Assembly: GCA_015680685.1 (NCBI GenBank)
Contig: MNCI01018006.1
Span: forward strand, 92,682-156,681
Direction of reading: 5' to 3'
DNA length: 64,000 bases
DNA from: Gnetum montanum
Taxonomy: Eukaryota > Streptophyta > Gnetopsida > Gnetales > Gnetaceae
Part shown: piece by piece, positions 45,060 through 56,764 of the stretch
Layout: the number at the start of each line of letters is the position of its first letter
How positions within the stretch are numbered: position 1 is the stretch's first letter
Made by a program: the position numbers and the translations under genes
Notes under the pieces: model-generated
What the model was told of the DNA's origin: nothing
The model's input: only the letters and a program-made list of their open reading frames with translations
Database searches by the model: none

Positions 45060-46230
45060 TGTAAATCTTTATTCCTAGCTACCTTATGAATTAGAAATTT
45101 TCAATGTTGTTGTCCCCATTCTTTGCACTTGAAGTACTACATTTTTTATGAGCTACTACCTTGATTCTTGCCTCACTTGCCTTGGTCCTTCTTGGCTTTG
45201 TCCTTCTCATTGTCTCTTTCAATCTTCTTGTCTTGGCTACCATCCTTGTATTCAAATTTGGACATGGATCCCTTTCTATATTTGGATCCCTACTCCCTTC
45301 CCTTGGAAGTGTTTTTACCCTTATTTTTAAATCTACTTAGTTTTTTTTCATCCTTGAATGCCAAATCATAAGCCTCATCAAGAGTTTATGGCTCACAAAA
45401 AATAACTCCCCCTGATACATCATTTTAAGGCCTCATAAGAAGATTGAAGCCTATTCATATTTTTCCTAGTTCACTTTAGCTTAATGGAATAGATCACAAA
45501 TTTTAATATAAAATTCTTTGACATCCTTGTCATATGTCCTTAGGAATTTCAACTTCATAATAGTCTCTAGCATCTAATGTGACTATTCAAATTTTCTTTA
45601 TAACCTATATTTCATCATATTTTAATCTTTGATGGATTGACCATTTCATCTTTCATAACCCTATGACTCCTTTTCCCACCAAGTATAAGCCATACATTAT
45701 AATCTATATTCAATAATATGTACCCTCAAGTTATTTAATGTCTCTTCCAATTAAAATACTTCTAAAGTACCTTTAGCAAACTTACAAAAGCATTGGTAGC
45801 ATCTACATAATTAAAAGTCTACAATTCAATGTATGGAAGAATCACATCATTTCTAAATGCTTTAGCAAGCCTTGCCTCATCTTCCTTATTAAGCTTGCCT
45901 AAAGAAGAAGTATTTACCATAGTTGAAGTTCTTAGAATTCTCATATGAGGAATAGAATTCACTTCTATTGGAATCCTTGGTTGATGGATTCTTACACTTC
46001 CATAGCTACATGATCCTTCCTCTTCATACGCTTCATCTCCACCTAGTTGTGAAACTTCTTCATATAAATGTGCATGATTTTTACCTTGACATATCTAGAT
46101 ATGACTAGGACTGGCATTTTTATCTATCTTTGCACTTATTTTATCCAATTAATAAACCATCATCTACAAGGTATACTTCATGCTCTTCATGTCTCTATTC
46201 AATGCCTCAACCTATTTCTTCTTAGGTGCT
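45060..46230 (-). pseudogene. gag: gag of element C
   Basis: A minus-strand block beginning near 45,930 reads MVNTSSLGKLNKEDEARLAK and continues with RNDVILPYIEL. At about 45,090-45,150 is a broken CCHC zinc knuckle (YFKCKEWGQQH) in which flanking Cys codons have changed. Frames are badly broken between. The assignment rests on position between primer site and RT and on the zinc-knuckle remnant. Confidence 0.55.
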
Positions 46231-46299
46231 ATCTAAACTAGACAAAATACTTACCAACTCTAAGAAATAATAAACACAAACCTCCAAATATTTAATCAA

Positions 46300-46317
46300 C
46301 ACAAAGCTCCAATACCA
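46300..46317 (-). other. Primer binding site, element C
   Basis: TGGTATTGGAGCTTTGTG on the minus strand, four bases inside the LTR. It resembles the TGGTATCAGAGC site complementary to initiator Met tRNA, common in plant Ty3 and Ty1 elements, with two changes. Confidence 0.65.
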
Positions 46318-46321
46318 ATAA

Positions 46322-47264
46322 TGCTAGAGTAATTTTACACCAATAATTAATCACCTTTAAATACTAAATCTAGATATTATGAAAAGATAATAACTTTTTC
46401 TAGAAAACAAAAAAAAACTAGTTATCTTCAATTATTCAATTGGAAGATTACAACAAGGTTTCCAAAATCCCAAACCTTTCACACTCAAATGATACTACAT
46501 AGCATGAGGCTTTACAACCATACAATGATTATTCTTAATGCAAGATACAACCAATAGAGAGATTCTCCCACAACCCAAGAATGAGATCTTAATATACAAG
46601 TAAGAATAGGAACACATAGGCTAATACACAATACAATTGACCTTGGATTTACAACCTCTATTCATCCACTCAATGTTCTCTTCTACACCTTACCCATGCT
46701 CTTATCAAATCAAGAGCATTCACTAAGAAATATCCTCTCACTTTCTTTCCATCATAAACCTCATACACCAACAAATTTGTTAAGAAAACAAGATTAAAAA
46801 AACCTAAGGAAATCTTCTACAAGCTTAACTTGGAGTTCTCGTGATATTTCTATCTTTTTCCTCCATCTCCCAATTATTTTTCAATTTAGAACAGTCAAAT
46901 CCAGATATTTCTAGATTGTATGGGTTGTCTCTAGCCTCCGCAGGTCATCTCCCATAAAAAAATCCGTTTTGGCCAAGATGTCTATTTTTTTTGAAAGACA
47001 TGTCCTTCTTGGACAAGATGTCTTCCCCTAGGTAATTCTTTTTATCTAAGACATCTACACTATTACCTACCCAAAGACATCTTATCTCAAGTCAAGATTT
47101 CTTCTTCAAATTTTAACATGTCTTATGTCATACCAAGACATCTTCTATGAAGACGCCACTTCTAGCAAGACATCTCTTGAACCTCCAAAATGTCTTCACA
47201 AAGTCCAAAGCATGCAAAATACACACATAGGGAAGAACAAGGGGTTTGGAAGAGGTTTTCCTAC
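46322..47264 (-). repeat. 5' LTR of element C
   Basis: Minus strand start TGTAGGAAAACC at 47,264, inner end ...CTCTAGCA at 46,322. Clearly diverged from its partner, with many substitutions and small indels, so it is an old insertion. Confidence 0.85.
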
Positions 47265-49120
47265 ACTAATCATCTATGTGCACCAAGGGTAAATACACAT
47301 TCTCTTCCACTTATATCATTATGTAGATAGGAATTTGACATACAAAACTGTTGGCGACCATTTGGGACGCGACCGCCAACGAGTGTCCTCGAACAGGATT
47401 TAGGTGCCTGCTGGTCTCTGGCAACACCAAGGCCCAGATACCTCCAAATAACTTAGTAGTTAATGTGAGTATGTGTGTGTGCTGTTGCGGTGTGTGATTG
47501 TATGAAATGTAACGAGTGCATTGTGTGTGAACTATAAATGACTTACTTTAAAGAGATTCAGCCAACTTTGTCCAGTACTGTGAGTTATTGAAAGTTTCCT
47601 ATTTTGTTCAACTACCTAGTCTATGCAGTCCTTATAATACCTGCTTGTAACAAGTAAAATTTTGCAAAAACATTTGTGCACAACTCCGCAAATCTACTCC
47701 TAATTTTCCCCAGAGAAAGAGGTAGTTCCACAAGAAAACTAGAAATAGAGCAAGATTCAATGGAAATAAACAGAAAAGAAAAGAAAGCTGATTTGTGTGG
47801 ACCTCAAATACTTAAACAAGGTAAAATGACACGAGTAAACACATCACAATAAAGCTATTCCAAATTCAATATCTACGAATTGTTCAAACCTCCAAGGCTC
47901 AACCAAGCAATATCTTCAAGACAATCCTACTATGCTACTAAAAATCGCTGCGTAAACTACCACGTACGAGACTCCACTTTGACTAGACAATAGATGCCAA
48001 CGATTGCATTCAAATAGAACCTTTAAAATACGTGACAATTTTTGATTGAAATAACACAGAAAATTACTTCAAAGATAAAGAAGCTATTCTGGTCCCATCA
48101 AAATACCAAAGATTTTCTGAACCCTCTCGGCTACTAAATTGTTCCACGGCGTGACTACAAACAGAGGCTCTCTTCCAACAACCCAATAGCAGTTCCCAAA
48201 CGTTTCTCAATAATGAAATTTACTACTAAAATGCTCTTAAGGCTTTTATTCACTAGCGCTTGTATGGCGAAATTTTAACAGAAATTTCTATCAGGAAACA
48301 AGAACAATAAGAGCAATCTAAAAATCCCAAAATTACTTGCCAAGGATGATACTATCTAAACCACTAGCTAAGCAATTTAAACAAAAAAAAATGAAATGCA
48401 TGACTCACAGGACCATGACAAAGAGGCTGAAATCCTTATTCTAGCTAATCATCTTGCAAGCCATCTTCTTTACAAATCTTCCAGGTGTGATTATGATGCT
48501 CCCAATGTCCTCCTTCCAAAGTCTCCCAAATTGATCCCTTCCAATCCTTCCTTCTCTTTTTGACCCCTAAAGCCTTTTTATAGGATTCAAAGGTAGGTTG
48601 GGAAGTTACAACTTTCAAAAATATCTCAAAAATATCTCACCTAACTTTTCTCCCAAGTAATTGGACTATCCAATCAAAAAAAAACTTGGCCTCCAAGCTA
48701 GGAGGTTACTTGCCCAACAAGTTAGGAAAGTTACAACAATTTTGGGTGATTGAAACCATAAAAGAGATAAAAATGCTACATCTAACAAGTGTACTTGGTA
48801 GTGGTTACACACATCATGGATTAAGGCTAGGAAGTTACAACTTCCACATAAAGTTCCAATTATATAAAAAGCTATAGTCAGAAATATCCATAAATCTATT
48901 TTTAGAAAATAGCTTTATATATATAATTAGGAACAATATTAAATTTGATCATCTGTCTCTCCTTGGCCATGCTCTAAAATAATTTGGAGATTACTTCATA
49001 GTCTTCATGTGTTTCCTTTGCTCTTAATCAAAATATTTTTCTCATCCACTTCACAACGGCCTTGGGTATACAAGTCGGCTTACAAACCAGGCATTCCATC
49101 TTTAATTTAAATCTTATTAT
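47265..49120. other. LTR-like remnants, no genes
   Basis: A possible primer site TGGCGACCATTTGGGACG at 47,352-47,369 resembles the TGGCGACCAC... form complementary to an Arg tRNA. On the minus strand CCTATAAAAAGGCT at 48,571-48,584 looks like an LTR TATA box followed by a leader-like stretch. Neither could be tied to a complete element. A TG-repeat-rich patch lies at about 47,466-47,530. Confidence 0.35.
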
Positions 49121-49123
49121 ATA

Positions 49124-49946
49124 TCAATAGAAACCTTTGAAATATTTATGAAAAAGGCACTTCATTATCTGGCCAAATGCTGATTTTACTACATGAACTT
49201 CTGCAATGCGCGGCCACACCTCCATTGAATTCGTAATAGAAGTTGCATCTTCCAAAAATTCTGCAGCAGTTGGAACCGATTCGGTGCACGGTTTGCTGGT
49301 AGCTGAAACATCTTCTCCATTTGTGTTGCCGCCATCTCTGCAGTTGGCAACGACTCCGCCGTAGTTGCAGGCATTAGAGTCGGCATCAATCTTGAACGAA
49401 TTCAGCCGAGAGAGATCAAGCGCTTCCTCGTCGGGCACCATTCTGAACACCGAAATTACTTGGCATTGTAGGTTATGGATTTTTGGAATAGGGCGTTAAG
49501 GGATACAGATTTTTGCGACTCAGGCCAGTCCTCCACCTTACGAACGTGCACAGTAAACCTGGCAGGCTGAGCTAACGCATACACAGGCCCAGTTCCAGCA
49601 ACATATTTTCTCTTGCATATTACCCGTTCTCTTGATTCACCACCGGCATCAGCAGCAAGTATGAATAATCTTGAAATCAACGGAATTTTTGACTGATTAA
49701 ATGCCCACAGGCCATAAGTAAAATTACACGCGGTGCCTCTCTCTAGAACAAGGTTTCTTTCACCCTTTCTAATAATTTTCTCTGCAGGTTCACTATCAAC
49801 AATCTGATCATTTGAACAATCTTGTTGAGTACTGGAGAAACGGAGTTTGTGCAGCAAGTGTTTGATGGAATGTCTGCGAATTTAGTAACAGTTTTCCTGC
49901 ACTGACGGTGCCACATACCACTAACCATTGGCCTATTGCCCAGCAC
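49124..49946 (-). pseudogene. Unrecognised ORF cluster with less AT bias
   Basis: Three overlapping minus-strand frames, 49,743-49,946, 49,456-49,857 and 49,124-49,450, look like pieces of one reading frame broken by small indels. Readable parts: ISRLFILAADAGGESRERVI, RFTVHVRKVEDWPESQKSVS, then MVPDEEALDLSRLNSFKIDA and EVWPRIAEVHVVKSAFGQIM. Base composition is distinctly less AT-rich than the surroundings and lacks the TAG-rich decay of the retroelements. I do not recognise it. A fragment of a host gene, captured or retroposed, is possible, but no intron or poly(A) evidence settles this. Confidence 0.35.
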
Positions 49947-49949
49947 ACT

Positions 49950-51570
49950 TCAGAAAAATATTCGTATGATGCTAGATGATAAAAATGCTATCATCTTTTG
50001 GCTCTATTTTTGTTGCTGTGTGAACATTTCATTTTCTGTTTCTGTGTTTTTGTACAGTGACGTTTTGGAGGCCTTCTCTGGTTTCTTGTCATTGCAAATT
50101 TTTTGATTTTATTTTCCTATATTTTTTTTGGGACAGCAATGGTCACAGAGAATGGGGATTCTAGTGGCAAAGTGCTGGGGGAACCTGTTTCTGCCTTTCT
50201 ACATGAATGTTTATTTTTGCAAAGTACATTGTATGAAATTGTCCTGTGGGATAATGAGTTGCCATACTACCATGGTCTCTTACAATAATACAGAGAACCT
50301 CCTTCATTTTGTAGCATTTCACTTTTTCCTTTCAAAGAAAAACATTTTGCTTACAAAGAAATATATTCTTAAATTTTACAGGGGAAATAACTTCACCCTG
50401 CCCAGACTGCTGAACTTGCAATATTCATCTGTAAACCTCAGTGAATTATAAAGTGGAACAACATATTGATGATTCTGTATTTATCAACCAGGGCTGTGTA
50501 AGCTTGCTCCAGCATTTTTAACTATGAGAATGTTTTTTTGTGCACTTATTCTCTTTCTCTCAAACTGAAAATTAAGCTACTTCTTCACAAATTCTCAACT
50601 AATTTAAGTCTGCTTCATGAAATGGCCAAATGTGCCAACAAAAACCTATTAAAGGATGAGTTTTAATATTTTCTCCATTAAAATCCAAGTAATTTATCTT
50701 ACTTTGGGGCATTGAGCACATATGAGATTTATTGGACATAGGGTTCAATATTAACATTCATAATGATTAATTTGAAAAGCTCCTTCAAAGTCAAACGATG
50801 CTCCTTAGAAGTATCAAAGAGGAATAGATTGGTCTCCTTTGATTTTAGTGTAGATATGATTTAATGGAAAGCATTACCCCCAAGTGTTTCCTCCTTGCTT
50901 ACAAATGGAGGAGAGACAAATTTTTATGCCAAAATAGTTTGTATAATAATGAGGGAGGAAGGGGTTGTCCTAGCTTTAATTTGAAAGAAGACATTCCTTT
51001 TGTTTCAAGTAGGGTGATTGAAGACTTGATCCTTCTCTTTATCTTTGTCATGTTTTTCCTTCTTTTGTTCATGAATTAGGATTAAAACTATTGATGTTGA
51101 AGTGGAAAGCAAGGGAGGCCCCTAAGATTTTGATCATGAATATGGGTGCGATGGAGTAGGAATTGCATATGGGAGAAAATGAGGATAACTAAGAGGCCTA
51201 GAAGGTATTGGCAAAAGAAGATAGTTTCTTAGGGGAGATGAAGGATAAGAAAAAGAGGGGTCTATGCATGTATATTTCTTATCATAATGGAATGTCATGT
51301 TGATGACTAGAGGATCTCTATGCATATTTTGAGAAGCAAAAGAATTAGCACCATTCTAAGGAAGACTAATAACAAAAAGTTTTTTAGGCCTTTATGAGTT
51401 TGAATACAAGGATGAGTAGAAAGCATTTTGAAAAGGGTGCATTTGGATTACAAATGGTGTTTTAGATTGGTTTGCCTTATTTTTAAAATGAAATTTAGAA
51501 AGCCTTCTTGAATGTGCATTCAATGGATTCTAGAATATCTAGATGTTCTAGTTACTTGGTTGCATATGTG
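49950..51570. other. Unassigned stretch
   Basis: Short ORFs only. A block at 50,864-51,079 (KWRRDKFLCQNSLYNNEGGR) may be random. It may include the decayed pol side of element D, but no protease or RT motif could be read. Confidence 0.35.
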
Positions 51571-51599
51571 TGTTAAACATGCTTTCTCCCTTCTCCAAC

Positions 51600-52600
51600 A
51601 TGACTTGCACATTATCTTTTAAGTATGTTACAATCATCAATATTATGTCCTATAACCTCATTATTGCAATAAAATTTGTTAGAATTATAACATTTTGGAA
51701 TAGGTGGATCTCCTTCCACTCATTGGAAAGGATCTATGGCCAAGGTTTATAGCTTTTTGATTCATGTCCTTATTTGATCCAACACATCTTTTAAGGTGAT
51801 ATGCCCATCCTTGAATAACCTGTTATACAACTATGTGTACATAATTGAAAATTTATGGTACTTAGACCTATTCTTACATTCTATCCTTTGTCCACCATTC
51901 AATGTATTTTTTCATCACCACTAGGCTTTGGATTTAGATTTTTATTTTTATTATTATTGCTTCCATTATTTGTTGATGAAGTAACTAGAGATTGATTCAC
52001 TAATGCCATTTTTTGTCCTATGTTTAGGGTAAATTTAACCTTGTTTGCTACTTTATTATCCTTATAATAGAATTTGATTCACTCCAAGTCATTACATTAT
52101 ATTGCAACATCATCAATGTACCTCGTAGAAGTAATGACATCATAGAGGCTAAGTGGCCTAAGATAGATCATCTTTCCTCTAATATAATCATTCACCACTC
52201 CTTTGAATATGTCTAATAACTACTCATTAGGAAGTAGAGATGTAAGTTACATGGTTGTTGATGTTCACTTGGAGATGAACTTGAAGATGGATTCTTTCAT
52301 TGTAAGGAGCTTTTGCAAAGTACCAGCCTATTAATGTTATACTTAAATCTCTCTCAAAAGGATATCAAAAGTTGCTCAAAGAAAGTAATGAATTCTTGTG
52401 ATAAGGATTTGTATCGCTCAAGTGCTTTCCTAGTCAAAGAGTTGGAAAAGCTTCTGAGTACATTGTGGGGATAATTAGCCAATAACATCTATTTATTTTC
52501 AAAGGTGATTACACAATTGGTGAGATTAGATTTCCCGTTATACTTACTGAAAATTACTAATGAAACACCCTAAGGAACTTTGGCTAGAATGTTAGTGGGC
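51600..52600 (-). pseudogene. gag: gag of element D (Tat-like), fragment
   Basis: Minus strand. At 52,340-52,560: SKYNGKSNLTNCVITFENK, MLLANYPHNVLRSFSNSLTR, KALERYKSLSQEFITFFEQL, ERFKYNI. This matches the Retrotrans_gag core of A and B block by block. At 51,617-51,690: FYCNNEVIGHNIDDCNILKR, the Tat-type zinc-knuckle-like motif. Between them the frame is lost. The primer site at 53,797 supports the orientation. Confidence 0.68.
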
Positions 52601-53796
52601 TAATAGGATCAATAAGAACATTAGCAATGGACATTCCAAGATTGCCCCCCATGTAATATAATAACTTTCCTAGTTTAATTCTAATTTCCTTGTAATCTGG
52701 AAGAAAATTCATGTAATAATAGCATCAATTCAAGAGGAACTTTATAAATTTTTTAAGTAGGATTGATTGAAATGGAATTGTAAGTAGGTAAGATTTGTTA
52801 AACAAATACCAAGGTATTCATGGGTGTTGTTGACATGATACTAAAAGGTGGGATGTGAGGTATAGATTATGAAAAAGATAAGGAAATTTGTGATTGGTTT
52901 ATTAGATTCATGTGGGTTAAGGCTTGAAATAGGTTAAGGGGTAGACTAACATCTTCTAGTAGCAAGGGGAAAGTAGAATTAACTATTGTGAAGTAAGTTA
53001 AAATTAGGAGGTAATCTCGTTGTAGGTAAAGCTATAATAATGAGATTAATTGAAATAGGTACTATAAAATTGATAGTTTAAGGTATGGAAACAAAAAGTG
53101 AGTTAGTAGAACCAATGAGGCTTACATGCTGTAGAATGCATTTTTGTAGTGGATGAAAAGGGCTTGCAAATAGAGAAACATGAATATTTTTCTCTTCAAT
53201 AGCATCATGGATGTTGATTTCACCACTTTCCTTGCTATTTTAATTCTAGAGTTGTAATTTCTCTTTTTGAAATTGATATTGGGATTTCTAATGAAGTGAT
53301 TTCTAATAACCTATCTCTATTTGACCTTAGTGCTTACCATTGCCTAGACTTCATCCCTAGAAATTAGGTATTTTGCTTGTGTGCCCTACTTAGATGGAAT
53401 CAACACAATAGGATGGTTTGGGTTGGGAAGAAAAGATTCCAAATCATTAGCTATCTCATAGATAGCCATCCTCTTTCACTTAATTAGAAACAACATAATA
53501 CCCAATTCTCACTTAGCACATGCAACCTTGTTTTCATGTTGCATCATAGACACCTTGTTTCGTTCATGCTTTCATTAATTTATGAATTTGAGAATTGTGG
53601 GAGGAGCTGGAATCTTATCCAAACATAGTATTAATAAGTATCTCCTACATACACACTTAGAAGAAAATAAGATCAAATAAAAAGTAGAAGTGAAAAATAA
53701 ACTAAGCAAGAATGAAAAGAGTAATAACAATTCTAAGTAATGGAAAAGATCTATAGGCTACTAAGCAATAAGTGCAAGATACTAGAAACCCTATTG
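52601..53796 (-). other. Leader and gag N-terminal region of D, unreadable
   Basis: Between primer site and gag core; AT-rich, broken in every frame. By analogy with A and B it should contain the leader and Pro/Gln-rich Gag N-terminus. Confidence 0.4.
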
Positions 53797-53814
53797 TCCC
53801 TCATTCTAGCACCA
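53797..53814 (-). other. Primer binding site, element D
   Basis: TGGTGCTAGAATGAGGGA on the minus strand matches the B site TGGTGCTAGAAGGAGGGC at 16 of 18 positions. It implies that the D 5' LTR lies to its right. Confidence 0.65.
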
Positions 53815-53820
53815 AAAATA

Positions 53821-56600
53821 TTCCTATAAAATTTTTCTTCCTTAATCTTACAGAAAACACCTTCATAAAGTAAGTGTTAGAAAACTTAATCCAAGGCCAC
53901 AAATAGTCTTTGACTTAAATAACCTTTTTTAAGTTAATGATAATGACATGATACAACATAAATTTTCAATTAAATGTTAATTTAGCCTACAAAACATGAA
54001 CCAATAATGGTAGGGGAATGATTAAAACATTCGATTAAAATGCTAAAATTGACCAAGTCTTACTTGCTAAAAAGAAATGAAGTATAGAGTAGACTATGAG
54101 TGATGGAATAAAATATAAGTACAAAACATGAATAAAATAGCATAAAATACTAAAATATAAGAATTACAATATGAGGGAAAGGGTTTAGGTTTCCTTCCTA
54201 AAGAATAAAATGCTTTATTGCTAAGAAAATAAGTATTCACATCCTAAGGAGGGCAAAATAACAAGTGTTGAAGTAAAAATGTAAATGAGACAAAACTAAT
54301 AATAAGAATCGAATTTGCAAGCCAACTATAGATTTAAAGAGTGAAATTGAATCTTTGAAGGATGAAAATATGGATGGAGAAGTTACAAACATTCTCTTAG
54401 ATCAATTTGAAACTAAAATGGGGTTTTTTTAGCTAAGTGCCCCATCACTAATGCTAGAGTTGAAAATATTCTAACTCTAGAGATTAATGCAAATGCAAAA
54501 ACACTCTAAGTCTAGAGTAATGATGTGAATGTTGCTTAACTAATGCTAACACTATGTCAGCATTAGTACTAAAGTGTGGAGAAGCTATGATGGTCTTGAA
54601 GTACAGAGGAGATGTTTCATGATCTACTACATGTTCTCTTAATCTCTTGAAATCTTAATAAGAAATATAGATCTCAAGAAACCAATCCTAAAATATGGAT
54701 TTTAGTTCTACATTTACAAGGTTAGGATTACCAAACTTAACTCTAGAGTTAAGTGAAGTTTACTTGGAGTTCATTTAGAATTCAAAATTGATAACATTGG
54801 TCATTGGACTTGAGTTTTGTGGATCCTACAAGAGGTGATGTTGACACTAACATTGACATCAATATCAGTGTCACCAACTTTTACAAAAATTTTACCAATT
54901 TTACCTAAATATTGGTTCAAGCATTCCAAGGCCTTCTTTGCTACCTAACAGATGATGAATGATGCTGAGGCAATGTTGACAAGCTTATGAACCTAGGTAA
55001 TAATTTCAAATGTAGGATTTGATGGTTAAGAAGGGCAAAATATCAATTCCAAGAGTGCTAATACTAGCGTTAGCATCAATATCAATGGGACTTAGACAAA
55101 TTTTCTTACATTCTTCCAATTCAATGTTCCAAGTTTCTAAGACCATGTTTGACACCAAAATTAATGTCAAATGTTTTTCAGATAATGCTGAGAAGCACAT
55201 GAAGCTTATAAATATGGTTAATTGACAATTAAGAAGGTCAAGAATGATATTTCAATTGTATCTAAGGTGCTAACATTGACACTAATGTTGGCATCAATAT
55301 TAGCATCAATCAAGAATAGAAAGATTCTAATCACTTTTTAAAACTAACTTCTCATGCTTTCAAAATGCCCAAATTGAATTCAAAATGAGTTTTTATAATG
55401 TTTTCAAAACCTGAAGGAGCCTATAAAGTAAGGGAACATTGTCTAATATTGATCTTGATGATCTAGAAGAATGATGATGTTAGCATGGTGATGTTGACAC
55501 TAATGATGATGTTATCATTAACATCATCTACATAAGTCTAACTACCATGACTAGTCTTAAACTTGTCCAAACTACCATTCAAAATGCCAAAATTAATGTT
55601 GACAAGTTATCAAAGAAACTAGGATTCCAAGAGATGAATTAAATTACAAGTGAGATTATTATTGGTGTGGGAACCATGTTACCACTACTAATGCTAACAT
55701 CAACATCAACCTTAGTGTTAGCACTAAACTTGAACATATTTTGGTCCTAAGATCCTAGGATCAAACTACCCAAATGTCAAAAATTAAAGCCTATGATTCA
55801 TAAGTATCTTGAATGAGCCAATTGGGTCATGTAATGTCAAATTTGAGCCCATAATGCAATTTTGGTATAGGTGACACAAAAAAGATGAATAAAGGTTGCA
55901 AATGATGTAGCAGTAGTGTTTGAGAAGGAACACTAACATTGAATTTAGATAATCTCCAACACTTTAAAAATTTTAATTTCTAAACTTTTTAAGGTGAATT
56001 AATTTTAGGCAACAAAATAATTACTTGGTTATCTTAACTTCACAATGAATAAGATTATAAAATTTATATTTTTGTAAAGCTTAGAAATTTATCTACATTT
56101 CTAAGAAGTACTAAAAATGATATCTAGAAGCTAAGGTTATCTTATGTTCTTTTAAAGCTATAAAAAATCATGATAATTACAGTAGTGCCAATATGAGAGG
56201 TAATATCTCTGACATTGTTGAGTTTATGATTTTGAAATTTTAATTAAACCTTCTCATAGATAGTAGCTTTCAAATAAATCTACAATCACATCTAAGTGTT
56301 GTGAGATGAGGGAGAAATAATCTATTCATAGGTTATCATTTATTCTGGTAAACTATTAGAACTCAAAAAATACATAAGATCTTAGACAGAATATCTCCAA
56401 GACTACAATAGATATTTATATGAGATTTAACTAAATGCAAAAATCTTTCTAGCTTTCAAATAAAACTAGAATCACTAAAAAATATTTCAAAATAACTAAG
56501 ATATAATTAAAGTAGTGAATGCACCCCAATTCTAAGTGTTCAACTTCCAAGATTGAGTAAATAATGATGAATGATGTTGATGAATTGATGATGAAATAGT
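53821..56600 (-). repeat. Presumed 5' LTR of element D and flank
   Basis: Starts just outside the primer site. The outer end is not identifiable because no second LTR copy is present. It contains the degenerate tandem repeat of 54,830-55,740. No coding potential was found; short ORFs within the repeats are chance. Confidence 0.45.
54830..55740. repeat. Degenerate tandem repeat, period about 205-220 bp
   Basis: A recurring core like GTGCTAACATTGACACTAAT followed by GTTGGCATCAATATTAGC appears at about 54,836, 55,050, 55,266, 55,475 and 55,680. Flanking words also recur: ATGCTGAG...AAGCTTAT and AAGAAGGNCAA...ATATCAATT precede the core in the second and third units. Weaker cores lie at 54,450-54,570. 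Confidence 0.6.
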
Positions 56601-56657
56601 GAAATTCTTGCCAAAATTACATTGATGATTCCTTGATACAAATATCTAAGAGATGCC

Positions 56658-56710
56658 TTGGATACATACATACATACATACATAAATACATATATATATA
56701 TGTATATATG
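56658..56710. repeat. ATAC/AT microsatellite
   Basis: ATACATACATACATACATAC runs into ATATATATATGTATATATG. A single N lies at 56,764. Confidence 0.9.
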
Positions 56711-56764
56711 GGGCAAGGTATACTAAAAATAACACAATATAGCCCTAATGATAAAATAACCCTN

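Larger units (their letters stand above)
40689..47264 (-). mobile_element. Element C: chromovirus-type Ty3/gypsy element
   Basis: Minus strand, 6.6 kb between two related LTRs. Order from the right: 5' LTR, primer site matching initiator Met tRNA in form, gag with zinc knuckle, RT, RNase H, integrase, chromodomain, polypurine tract, 3' LTR. The chromodomain and primer type place it among plant chromoviruses. It is heavily decayed. Flanking five-base sequences do not match, so no target duplication can be shown. Confidence 0.88.

Noticed and set aside
40684-47269. Target-site duplication around element C
   Set aside because: Flanks CTCCA and CTAAT differ, and the outer LTR edge is uncertain by several bases.
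55006-55225. Opposing ORFs on both strands
   Set aside because: They fall in one unit of the degenerate tandem repeat and show no protein motif.
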